DNA of 64,000 nucleotides from Candidatus Pelagisphaera phototrophica (lineage in GTDB: Bacteria; Verrucomicrobiota; Verrucomicrobiia; Opitutales; Opitutaceae), in the NCBI RefSeq assembly GCF_014529625.1, contig NZ_CP076039.1, positions 1,736,001 through 1,800,000 on the forward strand, written 5' to 3'. Within the stretch, counting starts at the first letter, position 1. The number at the start of each line of letters is the position of its first letter. The translations under genes were made by a program, and so were the position numbers. Shown here piece by piece: positions 55,529-64,000 of this stretch. The notes under the pieces are model-generated. The model saw only the letters and a list, made by a program, of their open reading frames with translations. It was not told where the DNA came from and did no database searches.

Positions 55529-56413
55529 TTGGGTTTCTTGAATGACACAGTCGAGATCGAGAGCGGTGCTGATGTAAATGGGAGTATCTACGTTTGCGGA
55601 GTGGATGTATACGTAAGCGGTGACAGTGCATTGGGTACGGCGTTGGATCCCATCGAGATTAGCTCTATTGGAAGCGTTTACGGAAGTGGCTCTGCGGTTT
55701 TTGTAGGTGTTGTTTATGCAGGAGAAAGCATCGAGGTAAAAGGCGGGGGTATAATCGAGAGTAGCACTTACGCGGGTGGCTCTTTAACGGGCGACAGCAT
55801 CTCGAGTGCCTCGGACCCACTTGGAATCGCCTATTTGCCCGAACCTATCGATTCTGGATAGTCTTGCGTTCCCTGATACTACGGACTTTAGCGCAGGCGG
55901 AGCAGACACCAACCTCCACAAAGGTAACAACAACTCGCCGATGTATTAAACCGCGTATCCTAGAAATTAAGACAATTTCGAAACCAGCGACTATAGTAGC
56001 TACACGCACTTGTATTTCGAGACGGGCAAAGACAATTTCGAGAAAGTGGACTTGGGTGGGGAGCTGAGTTTGTACTTCAACCTCTCGTTAAGCAATGACA
56101 TCCGCGGGTTTGTTTAGGATGACATTAAGTTCGACGAAGAGTTGGGAAGGTATTAGTTTCGATTGGTAGATCAAATTATTACCCCTTGAAAAGCAGTAAT
56201 GTAGATCCCGCGCTCGCCGCCAGTGTTTATTGGGATTCCCACGCAAAATTTGAATTGAAAAAAGAAAGCCAGCGGTTCGGGTCTCTTTTTATGGCATACG
56301 ATGACTTGAAAGTGAAACAGGATAGTTTGCTCATTGGCCCTTTTTACTTGCAGGGACAAAATCGAATTAAAAGCCAGGGCAGTGATCTAAGTAGAGGCGA
56401 ACTATCTAAATGA
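55529..56413 (+). pseudogene. Decayed exported-protein gene, family not recognised
   Basis: Protein-like sequence runs through three frames. 55529-55861 reads GADVNGSIYVCGVDVYVSGD .. SIGSVYGSGSAVFVGVVYAG .. STYAGGSLTGDSI, a Gly/Val/Ser-rich repetitive beta region like those in PilX-associated or polymer-forming proteins. A shift near 55855 leads to DSLAFPDTTDFSAGGADTNL, then TAA at 55947-55949 and 55968-55970. SDYSSYTHLYFETGKDNFEK and GGELSLYFNLSLSNDIRGFV follow with TAG at 56115-56117 and 56154-56156. A further shift near 56170 gives YYPLKSSNVDPALAASVYW .. SLFMAYDDLKVKQDSLLIG to the stop at 56413. Four stops and two or more shifts show it is dead. Confidence 0.6.
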
Positions 56414-56523
56414 GGACTAGCACTGGAGGAGTCCAGTGTTTCGCGCGGACCATAACTTGAACTATTTATGGATGAATAGTTTTGTTTCGCTCTGTGTAAA
56501 AAAGCTTGTGCAGACCGAGAAAC

Positions 56524-56529
56524 GGAGGA
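56524..56529 (+). promoter_or_regulatory. Strong ribosome binding site of the DUF3050 gene
   Basis: GGAGGA ends 10 nt before the GTG start at 56540. It fixes this non-ATG start and is one of the strongest ribosome binding sites in the window. Confidence 0.6.
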
Positions 56530-56539
56530 GAATTGCGGT

Positions 56540-57316
56540 GTGAAAAAAATCACAGAAGAAGATGTATCTGGTGCGGTAGAGCGTCTCAACGGTCACCCGC
56601 TTTACAAATCCCTTAAGGAATTGGGTGACTTAAGAATGTTCATGGAGCATCATGTTTTTTCAGTTTGGGATTTCATGTCTCTAGCGAAAAGCCTGCAAGA
56701 GATCGTAGCACCGGTGCGTCAACCCTGGATGCCGGGAGAGGATGGGGCCCTGCGTCGATTCATTAATGAACTAATACTCGAGGAGGAGTGTGACGAAGGA
56801 CCGAACCACGGGGAGTATCGTAGCCACTTTGAGATTTACATGAATTCGATGTCAGAGGTGGGCGCTGATGTGGAACCATGTAGACGTTTCCTACGTTCGG
56901 TCGTCAATGAGGGGTTGGACATGGCATTGGAGTTACCCTGCGTGCCAGATCCTTCGAGAGCATTTACACGCGCGACGTTCGATATCATTAGGTCGAAAGA
57001 GCCTCACAAAATAGCGGCGGCTTTCGCGCTAGGACGAGAGAGCATCATACCTGACATGTTTCGCGAGATACTGAGTAAAGCGGAAGTGCCGGAGGATTCG
57101 ATTCCGACGTTTCATTACTATCTGAATAGGCATGTGGAGCTAGATGAGGGGCAGCACGGTCCGATGGCGATGCGTCTGTTGAACAGCCTATGTGGCGGTG
57201 AGGAATGTAAGGTACGTGAGGCGATTCATGCTGCCGAGCAAGCTATTGAAGCGAGAATCAAACTTTGGGATGGCATTCTTGTGTCTATCGAAAGGGATGC
57301 ATGCGTGGGAACGTAA
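56540..57316 (+). CDS. DUF3050 protein (haem-oxygenase-like fold)
   Basis: A 258-aa soluble protein read from GTG 56540 with GGAGGA 10 nt upstream. The DUF3050 pattern is clear: FMEHHVFSVWDFMSLAKSLQ, LILEEECDEGPNHGEYRSHFEIY, AFALGRESIIPDMFREIL and YYLNRHVELDEGQHGPMAM. The conserved His and Glu residues (EHH, EEE, HVELDEGQH) are spaced like the di-iron or haem-oxygenase-like proteins, so a metal-dependent oxidase role is possible, but no function is established for the family. It is intact although it lies between a decayed ORF and an insertion-sequence remnant. It is a single gene without evident operon partners. Confidence 0.88.
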   Translation: MKKITEEDVSGAVERLNGHPLYKSLKELGDLRMFMEHHVFSVWDFMSLAKSLQEIVAPVRQPWMPGEDGALRRFINELILEEECDEGPNHGEYRSHFEIYMNSMSEVGADVEPCRRFLRSVVNEGLDMALELPCVPDPSRAFTRATFDIIRSKEPHKIAAAFALGRESIIPDMFREILSKAEVPEDSIPTFHYYLNRHVELDEGQHGPMAMRLLNSLCGGEECKVREAIHAAEQAIEARIKLWDGILVSIERDACVGT

Positions 57317-57373
57317 GAAGTCAGTCTTCAGGGCCAGCCGCTTTTTAAGAGCCGAAATGGTGACTGGCTTCTG

Positions 57374-57942
57374 GCTTGGCCCCCTTTAAATGAGACGGTT
57401 TTCGGTGATCAAAGAAAGGAAGATTCACCTACGAAAAAGACGCGACGTGCTACCGAGCAGATAATCTGCATCCTCCGTGAGTCCGACGCGGGCGTGCGTA
57501 CCGAGGACATCTGCGGCAAGCATAACGTAGTCTCCCAAGGCTTTTAACGCTAGTGGAGCAAGTATGGCGGGAGGGACATCAAGGAGGCTCCAGTGCCTTC
57601 ACGACCTGAATAGGGAGAACATGGAGTTGAAGAAGCTTCTGGCCGTCCAGATGCTCAAGTCCAAGGCCCAATAGATCACCCTGGAAAAAACCTCTAAGCC
57701 CGAAGCGGCGGCGCGGTTTCGTGGCGAAGGTCCAGACCGTGCTGTCCTTTTTCGGGAGAGCCGTTTGCCGTTGGCTCGGGGTCAGCCGCTCGGCCCTGCG
57801 ATACCACCCCAAGCCCGTGGCCGAAGGCAAGCTCCTTCCCGCTCCGGTCGCCCTGCGCCGGAAGGAGAAAAATAACAACATCAACCCCGAAAACCCGGTC
57901 GGGAATCTCTCATTGGAACCAGGCTAAATAGTGGGGCCAAGC
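57374..57942 (+). mobile_element. IS3-family insertion sequence remnant
   Basis: The segment is bounded by a 10-bp exact inverted repeat, GCTTGGCCCC at 57374-57383 and GGGGCCAAGC at 57933-57942. Inside, from 57431 (ACG where ATG is expected) the frame reads TKKTRRATEQIICILRESDA and EDICGKHNVV, the start of an IS3-type OrfA, then TAA and TAG stops, then WSKYGGRDIKEA and, after a frameshift, LNRENMELKKLLAVQML. A piece of OrfB follows (KVQTVLSFFGRAVCRWLGVS, RSALRYHPKP). The rest of OrfB including the DDE residues is missing, so the element is internally deleted and inactive. Its GC content is higher than that of its surroundings. Confidence 0.75.
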
Positions 57943-58113
57943 AGTGGCAAAAAACTGAGAGATTTTCTCGTGAACCTTTTTCTTTAATTCGTCGGGAAAA
58001 AGGGAATACAAAGGAATGTTGTTTTCCGATAGGGCTGCCCATTCCTTTTTGAAAATGGCAGATACTGGCTCATTGCTAGTGAATATGTTCCTGAGTTGCT
58101 TCCAGATGGACAT
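57910..58113 (-). pseudogene. Truncated gene fragment ending in the insertion sequence, possibly MtfA/M90 peptidase-like
   Basis: 67 codons on the minus strand from ATG 58113: MSIWKQLRNIFTSNEPVSAI .. NIPLYSLFPDELKKKVHEKI. The last 11 codons (WPHYLAWFQ and neighbours) are encoded by the terminal part of the IS remnant. The start resembles the beginning of M90/MtfA-type peptidases (an N..P.Y..L...L...V..KI pattern), but the HExxH core is absent because the gene stops here. I see no continuation on the other side of the IS, so it is a broken fragment. The family assignment is tentative. Confidence 0.45.
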
Positions 58114-58142
58114 GCATGGATAGACTAGTTGGAATGGTGCTC

Positions 58143-58166
58143 GAAGGAGCCGCTTTACGCCGCGAT
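58143..58166. repeat. Single REP family 1 arm
   Basis: GAAGGAGCCGCTTTACGCCG..AT matches the family 1 arm (GTAGGAGCGGCTTTACACCG..AT) at most positions. It stands alone in the 100-bp gap upstream of the converging end of the DUF1501 gene. Confidence 0.65.
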
Positions 58167-58213
58167 CGCAAGCAGGTCATTGCAGTGTGAAGGCGCCTCT
58201 TGTAGAAAACTAG

Positions 58214-59653
58214 TCACGCGAGAATGTCATTGACGACATGAGCCTTCTCTACGCCGGTCAGTTTCTGGTCGAGACCTTGGTGGGGGAATATCAGTTTATT
58301 GTGGTCGATTCCTAGTTGGTGGAAAATGGTGGCATGCAGATCGCGGACATGTACCGGGTTTTTGACGACGTTATAGCAGAAATCGTCCGTCTTACCGTAG
58401 CTGATTCCGCCTTTGATTCCACCGCCGGCCATCCAAGTTGTGAAGCAACGTGGATGATGGTCGCGACCGTAGTTTCCTCTGTCGCCTGGGGCGAGGTTTT
58501 GGGCAAAGGTCGTACGACCAAATTCACCGGCAAACACGACCAGAGTATCTTCTAGCAAGCCTCTTTGCTTTAGGTCAGTTAGCAATCCAGATATCGGCTG
58601 ATCAATGTCGCGAGCCTGCCCTCGCATATGCAGAGGAAGCTGTCTGTGGTGATCCCACCCGCGATGGAAAAGTTGAATGAAACGTACATCCCTCTCCGCC
58701 ATACGGCGGGCTAGCAAACAATTGCGTGCGAAAGATCCGGACTGATGTACTTCAGGGCCGTACATGCCTAGCGTTTCCTCACTTTCTTGAGTCAGGTCGG
58801 TAAGCTCAGGCACAGAGGCTTGCATACGGAAAGCCATTTCCTGCTGCGCAATGGATGTTTGGATTTCCGGATCTCCGGTAACCAGTTTCTGCTCAGCGTT
58901 TACTTTGCTAACAAAATCGAGCATTTTGTTGCGAGCCTTTCGATCGACGCCTTTGGGATTCGAAAGAAATAACACGGGATCACCGACCGATTGGAACGCA
59001 ATGCCCTGATGCTTGCCGGGAAGAAAACCGGTGCCCCAAAGGCGGCTGTAAAGCGCTTGAACATTCGTCTTTCCGGACCAAAAGGCGGACGACAAAACCA
59101 CAAAATCCGGCAGATCACGATTTAAGGTTCCAAGTCCATAACTAAGCCACGATCCCATGCTCGCCCTGCCTGGCATCTCAGATCCGGTACAGAAAAATGT
59201 CTTGGCTGGGTCGTGATTGATCGCCTCCGTATGAGTGGATTTGATCATGCAAATATCATCTGCATGTTTAGACAGGTGCGGTAGAAGCTCGCTCATTACC
59301 AATCCGCTTTCCCCTTGTGGCGCGAACTTGAAAATCGAAGCGCAGATTTCTTGTTTCTTGCCACGAGTCATTGTAGTGACCCGTTGGCCACGACTGATTT
59401 CTGGTGGAAGTGACTGTCCGTGCAGTTTTTCCAAACCGGGCTTGTAATCGAATAGGTCAAGCTGACTAGGCGCTCCGGCCATGAAGAGGAAAATAACCCG
59501 CTTTGCCTTGGCCGCATGATGTAGACCTGGCTGAGCGGCGGCGACGAGGGGAGTCATCGATCCGCCCAGTGCAGCGACGCCCAAGCCAACTGAGGCCCGC
59601 TTGATGAATTGCCGTCGATTGAGTTGGTCACAAAATGATTGAAATTGATCCAT
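58214..59653 (-). CDS. DUF1501 Tat-exported protein
   Basis: A 479-aa protein with twin arginines at 13-14 ([20 protein letters not shown]). DUF1501 strings are all present: [110 protein letters not shown] and [22 protein letters not shown]. In this copy the GGEFGR string of the paralogues reads AGEFGR. The gene starts 2 nt after the stop of the DUF1549-DUF1553 gene, so translation is coupled and the two products are probably needed in step. Confidence 0.92.
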   Translation of the reverse strand: MDQFQSFCDQLNRRQFIKRASVGLGVAALGGSMTPLVAAAQPGLHHAAKAKRVIFLFMAGAPSQLDLFDYKPGLEKLHGQSLPPEISRGQRVTTMTRGKKQEICASIFKFAPQGESGLVMSELLPHLSKHADDICMIKSTHTEAINHDPAKTFFCTGSEMPGRASMGSWLSYGLGTLNRDLPDFVVLSSAFWSGKTNVQALYSRLWGTGFLPGKHQGIAFQSVGDPVLFLSNPKGVDRKARNKMLDFVSKVNAEQKLVTGDPEIQTSIAQQEMAFRMQASVPELTDLTQESEETLGMYGPEVHQSGSFARNCLLARRMAERDVRFIQLFHRGWDHHRQLPLHMRGQARDIDQPISGLLTDLKQRGLLEDTLVVFAGEFGRTTFAQNLAPGDRGNYGRDHHPRCFTTWMAGGGIKGGISYGKTDDFCYNVVKNPVHVRDLHATIFHQLGIDHNKLIFPHQGLDQKLTGVEKAHVVNDILA

Positions 59654-59655
59654 GG

Positions 59656-62595
59656 CTATCGTCTTACTTTGGCGAGTTCGAGATTGAGAAGGCTATGAGT
59701 CATCATCGTCCAGGCAGCGAACTCCACACGCTTGCTAAAATCGGTGCCGTTTAACTCGGGCGTAAGGGACTCGGTTAACACTGCGTCATTTTGGTAAATT
59801 TCAGAAAACTCCACGAAGGTTTTCTTCATGAGTTCCAGACGCTCTCCCTCGGGCAAATGGGAAGTGATCTTTTCGTAAGTTAGGCTCAGCCCACTTTCCA
59901 GGCCATCGGTTTCCTCAAGCGTCTGTTTCGCGCAAGCCTTGGCCGCTTTGAAGTACTCTTCCTCATTCATCATGAGCAGTGCCTGAAGGGAGGTATTCGT
60001 TCGTTCTCGCCTGGGCAGACAATATTCCCGCGATGGAGCGTTCATGATTGTCATTTGCGGTGGGGGAATGGCACGTCTCCAAAAAGTGTATAGGCTCCGA
60101 CGGTAGATGTTGTCATCGCTGTCGGGAACATAAGGCCGATTTGCGACCATGTTCACCATTTCCCATAAGCCCGGTGGTTGGGGTGGCCTAACACTCTTAC
60201 CGTACATGGTATTGTTGAGCTGACCGCTCACCGCCAATATCTGATCGCGAATCACCTCCGCATCGAGACGGTAACGGGAGGCTCGTGCCAGTTGCCGGTT
60301 CTCAGGATCTTTGGTGTAGGAATCAGGATCGGCGTCAGAACTTTGTCTATAGGTACTCGAAAGCACAATCGACCGAAATAGTTCCTTAATGTCCCACCCC
60401 GTTTCCATAAAGGTGACCGCTAACTCATCTAGCAACTCGGGATGGCTGGGCCACTCCCCTTGTGCCCCAAGGTCCTCAGAGGTTTTGACTAAGCCAACGC
60501 CGAAAATTTGCTGCCAGAAACGATTAACCGCGACGCGGCTGGTCAGTGGGTGGTTGGGGGCGACGAGCCATTCCGCTAAGTCCATGCGGGTATACATGCC
60601 TTTTTTCTTTTTCATCGGAGGCAGAAAAGCCGGCGTGTTACGTTCAACAGGCACATCAGGAGCATCGTAGGCCCCGCCGACAAACATGGTCGCCTGCCGA
60701 GGGGGGTTCATTTCTGACATGATCATCGCTCCGGGAATCGTGTTATAAAAGGCAGTTCGCTTGGCCTTCAAATCGGCGATCTGTTTTTGAGCCTCCAATA
60801 CTTCTTTTGAACGCACTCGGGTAGTCCACTCACTTTCGTGTTCGGGATCATACACCTCATTGGCAGCCACCCAGGAAGATTCCTGATCGACACTCACTTT
60901 CCAATCGGAACTTGTTGTAAAGGTCCTAGTGTCCCCCCCCACTCTGTATTCAAGAATAAAGGCAAACCCCGATTTCCCGGTGGTTTTTGCCGTAATAATA
61001 TTTTCCCCGGAATTAAGTAGGCCACTCAACTCCGCGGCGACACCATCCTTCAATGTGAGTGCATTCCCAAGATAAACGCCATTCACGAACACTTCCGTTT
61101 TCGGAACACGCACAATCGCTTCCTCAGTATTTTGAACACCGCTCGCTTCCGCTGCGGCACCATCGTTTGATTTAGGAAGGTTGCCTTGGAAAGGGCCTTT
61201 CCTGGTTCCGTCTCTTTTTGGCAGACTTACAAATCGAGCTATAGCGAATTCAGGTTTTTCGGACAGGTCCAAGATTGTTTTAAGATCGGTGCTATAAGAC
61301 TGCCGTGAGGGTTCGTGCCAAATCCAAGGGACCGATGCTTTTGAAAAATCTTTTGGCCATTTATCTGACAATCCTTGGCGCCGCAATATCTCTCCGAGTT
61401 CGAATTCAAGCGCCTGTAATCTGACATCAAAATCGGCTAATTGGTTTTCCTGTTTCGGGCCGGTAAGATTTATGAATGGTGGCTGAAGACCTCGTTCGGG
61501 CTCACGATCCGTTTCAGGTGCACCATTAAAGTTATTGAAAAAGGCGTAGAGCTGATAGTAGTCCCTTTGAGTTAGCGGATCGTATTTATGATCGTGGCAC
61601 TGTGCGCATTGAACCGTCAGTCCAAGGAAAGCCGTACCAAAGGCTTCGACGCGATCGACAACGTTTTTATGCAAGCTCTCCTCAGGAAGTGCCGTTCCTT
61701 TGTCGATGATCATGTGCAACCGATTGAATCCAGATGCGACGAATTGATCGGGACTTGGATCATCATACACATCACCAGCCAACTGATACGTTATGAAATC
61801 ATCAAACGGGAGGTTTTCATTGAAGGAACGAATCACCCAGTCACGGTAAGTGGAAAAATCGCGATCAAAATCGTGGTGCATGCCATTTGTATCAGCCAGC
61901 CGAACCAAATCCGCCCAATAACGAGCCATGTGTTCGCCGTAAGCCGGGCTGTTGAGCAAGCGTTCAACGAGATTCTCGTAGGCGGTAGAGCCGCGGTCAT
62001 CCAGAAATTCCCGGATTTCGCTCACAGTCGGGGGAAGGCCAGTGAGATCGAATGACAAACGCCTGATCAGAGTCCGCCTGTCCGCTTCTTCATTGAGTCG
62101 CAATCCTTTCGTCTCAAGGGAGGCGTTTACAATTTGATCGATAGCATTATCGTAGTGTGTTTCAATTTTTTTTGGAATGTGACGTTGCGGTGGCACGAAT
62201 GCCCAGAAATCCTGGTATTCGCCACCTTCTTTGATCCACTGAGTGATGCGATCAATCTCGTCCTCAGTGAGCGGGGCTTTGTGCGAGTCTGCCGGTGGCA
62301 TAAACTCGTCTTCGTATTCGGAAGTGATGCGAAACCAAAGCTCGCTCTCCTCGGGTTCCCCCGGTTTAATGATGTGGTAGCCATCCCTTGGGGTGAGTGC
62401 TCCCAGCTTGCCTCCAGCTATGTCCAATCGAAGTTCCTCCTTGCGATCCTCCTCGTCGGGTCCGTGGCAATGGAAGCACTTGTTAGAGAGAATCGGACGA
62501 ATGTCCCGATTGAAATTGATGCTCTTTTCCGCAAATGAAAGACTGATAGCGGTAAGAAGGAGGTATATGTAAGCAATTTTTTTCAACAACACCAC
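59656..62595 (-). CDS. PSCyt1-DUF1549-DUF1553 cytochrome c protein with a galactose-binding-like insert
   Basis: 979 aa from GTG 62595 (a TTG two or three codons later is possible) with a signal peptide ([20 protein letters not shown]). CFHCH at 40-44 lies in PSCyt1; DUF1549 ([43 protein letters not shown]) ends with [11 protein letters not shown] at 330-340. Residues about 485-595 form a beta-sandwich insert ([49 protein letters not shown]) like the carbohydrate-binding domains at the front of some glycosidases. DUF1553 follows ([49 protein letters not shown]). It is coupled to the DUF1501 gene after it. Confidence 0.92.
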   Translation of the reverse strand: MVLLKKIAYIYLLLTAISLSFAEKSINFNRDIRPILSNKCFHCHGPDEEDRKEELRLDIAGGKLGALTPRDGYHIIKPGEPEESELWFRITSEYEDEFMPPADSHKAPLTEDEIDRITQWIKEGGEYQDFWAFVPPQRHIPKKIETHYDNAIDQIVNASLETKGLRLNEEADRRTLIRRLSFDLTGLPPTVSEIREFLDDRGSTAYENLVERLLNSPAYGEHMARYWADLVRLADTNGMHHDFDRDFSTYRDWVIRSFNENLPFDDFITYQLAGDVYDDPSPDQFVASGFNRLHMIIDKGTALPEESLHKNVVDRVEAFGTAFLGLTVQCAQCHDHKYDPLTQRDYYQLYAFFNNFNGAPETDREPERGLQPPFINLTGPKQENQLADFDVRLQALEFELGEILRRQGLSDKWPKDFSKASVPWIWHEPSRQSYSTDLKTILDLSEKPEFAIARFVSLPKRDGTRKGPFQGNLPKSNDGAAAEASGVQNTEEAIVRVPKTEVFVNGVYLGNALTLKDGVAAELSGLLNSGENIITAKTTGKSGFAFILEYRVGGDTRTFTTSSDWKVSVDQESSWVAANEVYDPEHESEWTTRVRSKEVLEAQKQIADLKAKRTAFYNTIPGAMIMSEMNPPRQATMFVGGAYDAPDVPVERNTPAFLPPMKKKKGMYTRMDLAEWLVAPNHPLTSRVAVNRFWQQIFGVGLVKTSEDLGAQGEWPSHPELLDELAVTFMETGWDIKELFRSIVLSSTYRQSSDADPDSYTKDPENRQLARASRYRLDAEVIRDQILAVSGQLNNTMYGKSVRPPQPPGLWEMVNMVANRPYVPDSDDNIYRRSLYTFWRRAIPPPQMTIMNAPSREYCLPRRERTNTSLQALLMMNEEEYFKAAKACAKQTLEETDGLESGLSLTYEKITSHLPEGERLELMKKTFVEFSEIYQNDAVLTESLTPELNGTDFSKRVEFAAWTMMTHSLLNLELAKVRR

Positions 62596-62827
62596 GGTTA
62601 GTGCGAGGGAGGTTTGGGGTCAACGACTTAAGCCTGAGTTTTGACATTGAGTAGAACAATAAATTATCATTTAGACCGTTGGAAACTCAAGGACTCCCAA
62701 GCCATTCGCTTTTACCGGCCCACCAGGTAGATTGCGGTTCAATCAGATTTCGCAGTTGCTAGTTCTCTTGGCATCTGCGTGTTTGCCGGTATCTGGATTG
62801 TGAAGATAGCTAATTGAGTGTATCAAA

Positions 62828-63634
62828 TTGAAACGATTATTGTTAGCGACTGTTTTGGCTGTGATTCTAGTGAGCGCGTTTGTCCTTGCCCAGCAGTTTA
62901 GGCGGGGTAGCCGCAATTATGTGGATCGTAGCGAGTTTCCGATTTGGGAGAACGAGGAGGAGTTTGAAGAAGACGTATTCACCTTCGTGCGTATCCGATA
63001 TATTCCGCACGGTCGGCGAGGATGGGATGGCGACTATCCGGAGGCCGATCTGAATATATCGTATCGGCTACAGGAGCTGACATCGATCAAGGTCAACCCG
63101 AACCCGGTAGTGCTTGAATTGACGGATAGGGATTTGAAGAACTATCCTTTTGTTTTTTTGATCGCTCCCTGGTCGGTCAATTTTTCCGACGCTGAGGTCG
63201 CTGCGTTGAGAGATTACCTATTGAGCGGCGGATTCCTGATGGTGGATGAATTTTGGGGACCGCAGCACTGGGATCTCTTTTACTACCAAATCAAGCGAGC
63301 ACTCCCCGAATTCGAACCGCGAGAGCTTCCTATTGAGCACGAGATATTCCACAATGTCTACGACTTTAAGGAGAAGCCCCAAGTTGTACCGATACACATA
63401 TGGCGACAAGGTTACACTTACCATCCGATGCCAGGAGTGGCGGATGATCCCGAACCTCACTTCTATGGAATATTCGATGATACGGGGCGAATGATGGTTC
63501 TCTTATGCCATAATAACGACCTGGTGGACGGCTGGGAACGGGAGGGCGAGGACGAGGAGTTTTTTCGTCAATACTCTGAGCGCTACTCTTATCCGATGGG
63601 GATAAATATCATCACGTACGTCATGACCCATTGA
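62828..63634 (+). CDS. DUF4159 exported protein
   Basis: 268 aa from TTG 62828 with a signal peptide (KRLLLATVLAVILVSAFVLAQ). The DUF4159 region is plain: FVRIRYIPHGRRGWDGDYPEADLN, SYRLQELTSIKVNPNP, YPFVFLIAPWSVNFSDAEVAALRDYLLSGGFLMVDEFWG and YPMGINIITYVMTH at the end. The fold is related to ThuA/glutamine amidotransferase-like proteins that carry a degenerate active site. DUF4159 proteins frequently occur with MoxR/VWA systems, but here the gene precedes an SMP-30-like gene by 47 bp. Function is unknown. Confidence 0.88.
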   Translation: MKRLLLATVLAVILVSAFVLAQQFRRGSRNYVDRSEFPIWENEEEFEEDVFTFVRIRYIPHGRRGWDGDYPEADLNISYRLQELTSIKVNPNPVVLELTDRDLKNYPFVFLIAPWSVNFSDAEVAALRDYLLSGGFLMVDEFWGPQHWDLFYYQIKRALPEFEPRELPIEHEIFHNVYDFKEKPQVVPIHIWRQGYTYHPMPGVADDPEPHFYGIFDDTGRMMVLLCHNNDLVDGWEREGEDEEFFRQYSERYSYPMGINIITYVMTH

Positions 63635-63681
63635 AGGCTTAACGAGTTGCGGTTTATGGCGAGAGCACTAAGAATTTCCAA

Positions 63682-64000
63682 ATGAGGATTAAATTTTCTG
63701 TAGCGGTATGCGTATTTTTAGCGAGTTTGGCTGTTGCAAGAGCGGACGATTTGATATTTCCCGAAGAATCGGAATGGGAGCTTGTTTCCGATGGTCATCA
63801 GTTTGCGGAGGGTATGGCTTGGGACAAGGAGGGGCATTTCTATTTTACGGATGTCCCCCGGTCGCTGTTGTACAAAGTGGATGCCAATACGGGTGAACGA
63901 ATCCTGATTGACAACAATACCGGCAGGGCGAATGGGATCGTTTTTGGCCCGGATGGGCGACTGTATGGCTGCTCTCGAGGGGCGAGTCGAATCTATGCTT
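63682..64000 (+). CDS. SMP-30/gluconolactonase-like protein (3'-truncated by window edge)
   Basis: Starts at ATG 63682 with a signal peptide (MRIKFSVAVCVFLASLAVARA) and runs off the right edge after 106 codons. The visible part shows the first propeller blades of the SMP-30/gluconolactonase family: FAEGMAWDKEGHFYFTDVPRSLLYKVD, GERILIDNNTGRANGIVFGPDGRLYGCSRGASRIY. The Glu in the AEGMAWD string and the Asn in ANGIVFGPDG occupy the positions of the metal ligands in this family. Members hydrolyse sugar lactones, and exported PVC versions are common; the exact substrate is unknown. Confidence 0.85.
   Translation, partial: MRIKFSVAVCVFLASLAVARADDLIFPEESEWELVSDGHQFAEGMAWDKEGHFYFTDVPRSLLYKVDANTGERILIDNNTGRANGIVFGPDGRLYGCSRGASRIYA

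Overview
The window looks like a chromosomal segment from a free-living, probably marine or sediment member of the PVC group, most likely Verrucomicrobiota (inference). The reasons are four gene pairs of planctomycete-type cytochrome c proteins with Tat-exported partners (DUF1592/DUF1552 once, DUF1549-DUF1553/DUF1501 three times), two formylglycine sulfatases, a DUF6797 cytochrome c protein, a verrucomicrobial-style minor-pilin cluster and many REP-like hairpin repeats. No rRNA, tRNA or CRISPR array was seen.

Layout. 1-948: 3'-truncated PLP enzyme of the D-threonine aldolase/D-serine dehydratase fold. 1211-5026: DUF1592 cytochrome plus DUF1552 pair. 5281-6471: lipoprotein of unknown function. 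6773-13454: carbohydrate cluster with an esterase, a mutarotase-like protein and an RbsA-RbsC-RbsB type sugar ABC transporter whose permease carries an extra soluble domain. 13949-14266: EF-hand protein. 14689-23150: MoxR-DUF58-Bat (aerotolerance-type) operon of six overlapping or closely packed genes, with BatB/C and BatD/E style fusions. 23276-27389: first DUF1549/DUF1501 pair. 27708-31956: cytochrome P450 and a divergent TonB-dependent receptor. 32077-32808: exported methyltransferase. 33008-36485: aldarate-type catabolic operon (glucarate dehydratase-like, HpcH/HpaI aldolase, LarA-like protein). 36608-43166: two sulfatases, the DUF6797 cytochrome c protein and a ThuA protein. 43382-44443: decayed genes including a PRC-barrel protein. 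44658-46070: PhoD-like phosphatase. 46212-49759: gene remnants and a minor-pilin/PilX-like operon. 50039-54775: second DUF1549/DUF1501 pair. 55529-57942: decayed ORF, an intact DUF3050 gene and an IS3-family remnant. 58214-62595: third DUF1549/DUF1501 pair. 62828-64000: DUF4159 protein and the start of an SMP-30/gluconolactonase-like gene.

How the genes fit together (inference): much of the content serves uptake and breakdown of sulfated or acidic polysaccharides. Sulfatases and the esterase would remove substituents, the TonB receptor and the ABC transporter would import products, and the dehydratase-aldolase operon would degrade sugar acids. The cytochrome/Tat pairs have no established function, but two of the three DUF1549 proteins carry different lectin-like inserts at the same place, which suggests modular carbohydrate targeting.

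The intergenic DNA is rich in at least four families of short GTAG-type hairpin repeats, often in head-to-head pairs. One pair lies inside the coding sequence for the signal peptide of the BatD-like protein. No REP-associated transposase is visible in the window. The segment 43-47 kb and 55-58 kb holds several pseudogenes, so these are regions of active gene decay.
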